Source: Certhia americana (Eukaryota; Chordata; Aves; Passeriformes; Certhiidae). Taken from it: 64,000 nt of DNA. Below are positions 63,600 to 64,000 of this stretch, piece by piece. The stretch's first letter is position 1; every line of letters begins with the position of its first letter. The stretch spans positions 63,839,698-63,903,697 of the forward strand of contig CM031857.1 of the NCBI GenBank assembly GCA_018697195.1, in the 5' to 3' direction. The position numbers and the translations under genes are program-made. Below the pieces are notes generated by a model. The model was not told the DNA's origin. It did not search any database and saw nothing but the letters and a program-made list of their open reading frames with translations.

Positions 63600-64000
63600 A
63601 TTTGCAGAATGGTCTGGGTTGGAAGGTACCCTGAAGATCACCTAGTTCCAAGCCCCTTTCTAAGGGCAGGGATGCTACCCATTAGATCAGGTTGCTCTGA
63701 GCTGCATCCAGCCTGGCCTTGAACACTTCCAGGGATGGGGCATCCACAGCTTCTCTGTGAAACCTATTCCAGTGCTTCACCACCCTCCCAGTAAAGAATT
63801 TTTCCCTAATACCTAGTCTAAATATTTACTCTATCAGTTTCTCCTACCACTACCTGCCCTTGTAAAAAATTCATCAGTATCTTTCTTATAGTTTCTTTTT
63901 ACTTGCTCGAAGGCCACAATTAGGTCACCCCAAAGCCTTCTCTCTCCAGGCTCAAAAATTCCAATTATTTTAACTTTTCCTGATAGGAGAGGTGCTACAT
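63600..64000 (-). mobile_element. CR1 LINE, 3' end, minus strand, continuing past the window
   Basis: The plus strand begins near GCAGAATGGTCTGGGTTGGA and continues GATCACCTAGTTCCAAGCCC, GCCTGGCCTTGAACACTTCC, AGGGATGGGGCATCCACAGC, GGCCACAATTAGGTCACCCC and TCTCTCCAGGCTC. This is a colinear reverse complement of the CR1 3' UTR and the end of ORF2. The 5' part of the element lies beyond base 64000. It is better preserved than the copies at 4.1 and 23.6 kb. Confidence 0.93.

Noticed and set aside
1..64000. tRNA, snRNA, rRNA or CRISPR arrays
   Set aside because: No tRNA T-loop with matching arms, no U6-like start and no regularly spaced identical repeats with unique spacers were found. The 29-30 bp array at 17.8 kb is head-to-tail without spacers.

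Overview
This 64 kb window looks like AT-rich, gene-poor vertebrate DNA from a bird, probably a neoavian and plausibly a songbird. The evidence is the repeat content. There are seven clear fragments of CR1 LINEs and one possible one, most of them 5'-truncated and several ending in the typical CR1 3' terminus (...ATTCTGTGA). There are also several endogenous-retrovirus LTRs of kinds common in bird genomes. I found no protein-coding gene, exon or RNA gene that I can support. The open frames present are short and are explained by chance in AT-rich DNA, by low-complexity tracts, or by CR1 and LTR sequence. The window is probably intergenic, or lies inside a very long intron.

Layout. 1-9.5 kb: mostly unique AT-rich DNA with one CR1 (4.13-4.48 kb), a 400-base assembly gap (7183-7582) and a probable minus-strand LTR (8.06-8.59 kb). 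9.5-15 kb: a minus-strand ERVL-type LTR (9.54-10.10 kb), a CR1 3' end (13.54 kb), a fragment of the same LTR family in plus orientation (14.23 kb) and a CA microsatellite. 17.7-18.3 kb: a C-rich four-run tract followed by a decayed 29-30 bp minisatellite, the clearest unclassified structure in the window. 21-27 kb: an LTR with TATA box and poly(A) signal, a second minus-strand ERVL-type LTR and three CR1 fragments. 30.4-36.2 kb: the densest repeat cluster, with an LTR abutting a 1.15 kb CR1, an ERVL-type LTR, a 100-base gap with a 38-T tract, and a 702 bp solo LTR (35480-36181) with a perfect 6 bp target-site duplication. 36.2-52.8 kb: long unique DNA with two GC-richer islands I cannot classify. 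52.83-53.73 kb: a 901 bp LTR. 53.7-64 kb: unique DNA with a 69 bp hairpin at 57.4 kb, a 190-codon open frame at 61.4-62.0 kb, an A/C low-complexity tract at 62.9 kb, and two minus-strand CR1 3' ends, the last running off the window.

No operon-like or multi-gene system is visible. The points most worth a second look are the 29-30 bp minisatellite, the overrepresented G-run/T-run motif, the hairpin at 57.4 kb and the unusually long open frame near 61.7 kb. Repeat family assignments come from memory of bird repeat sequences, not from a database search.
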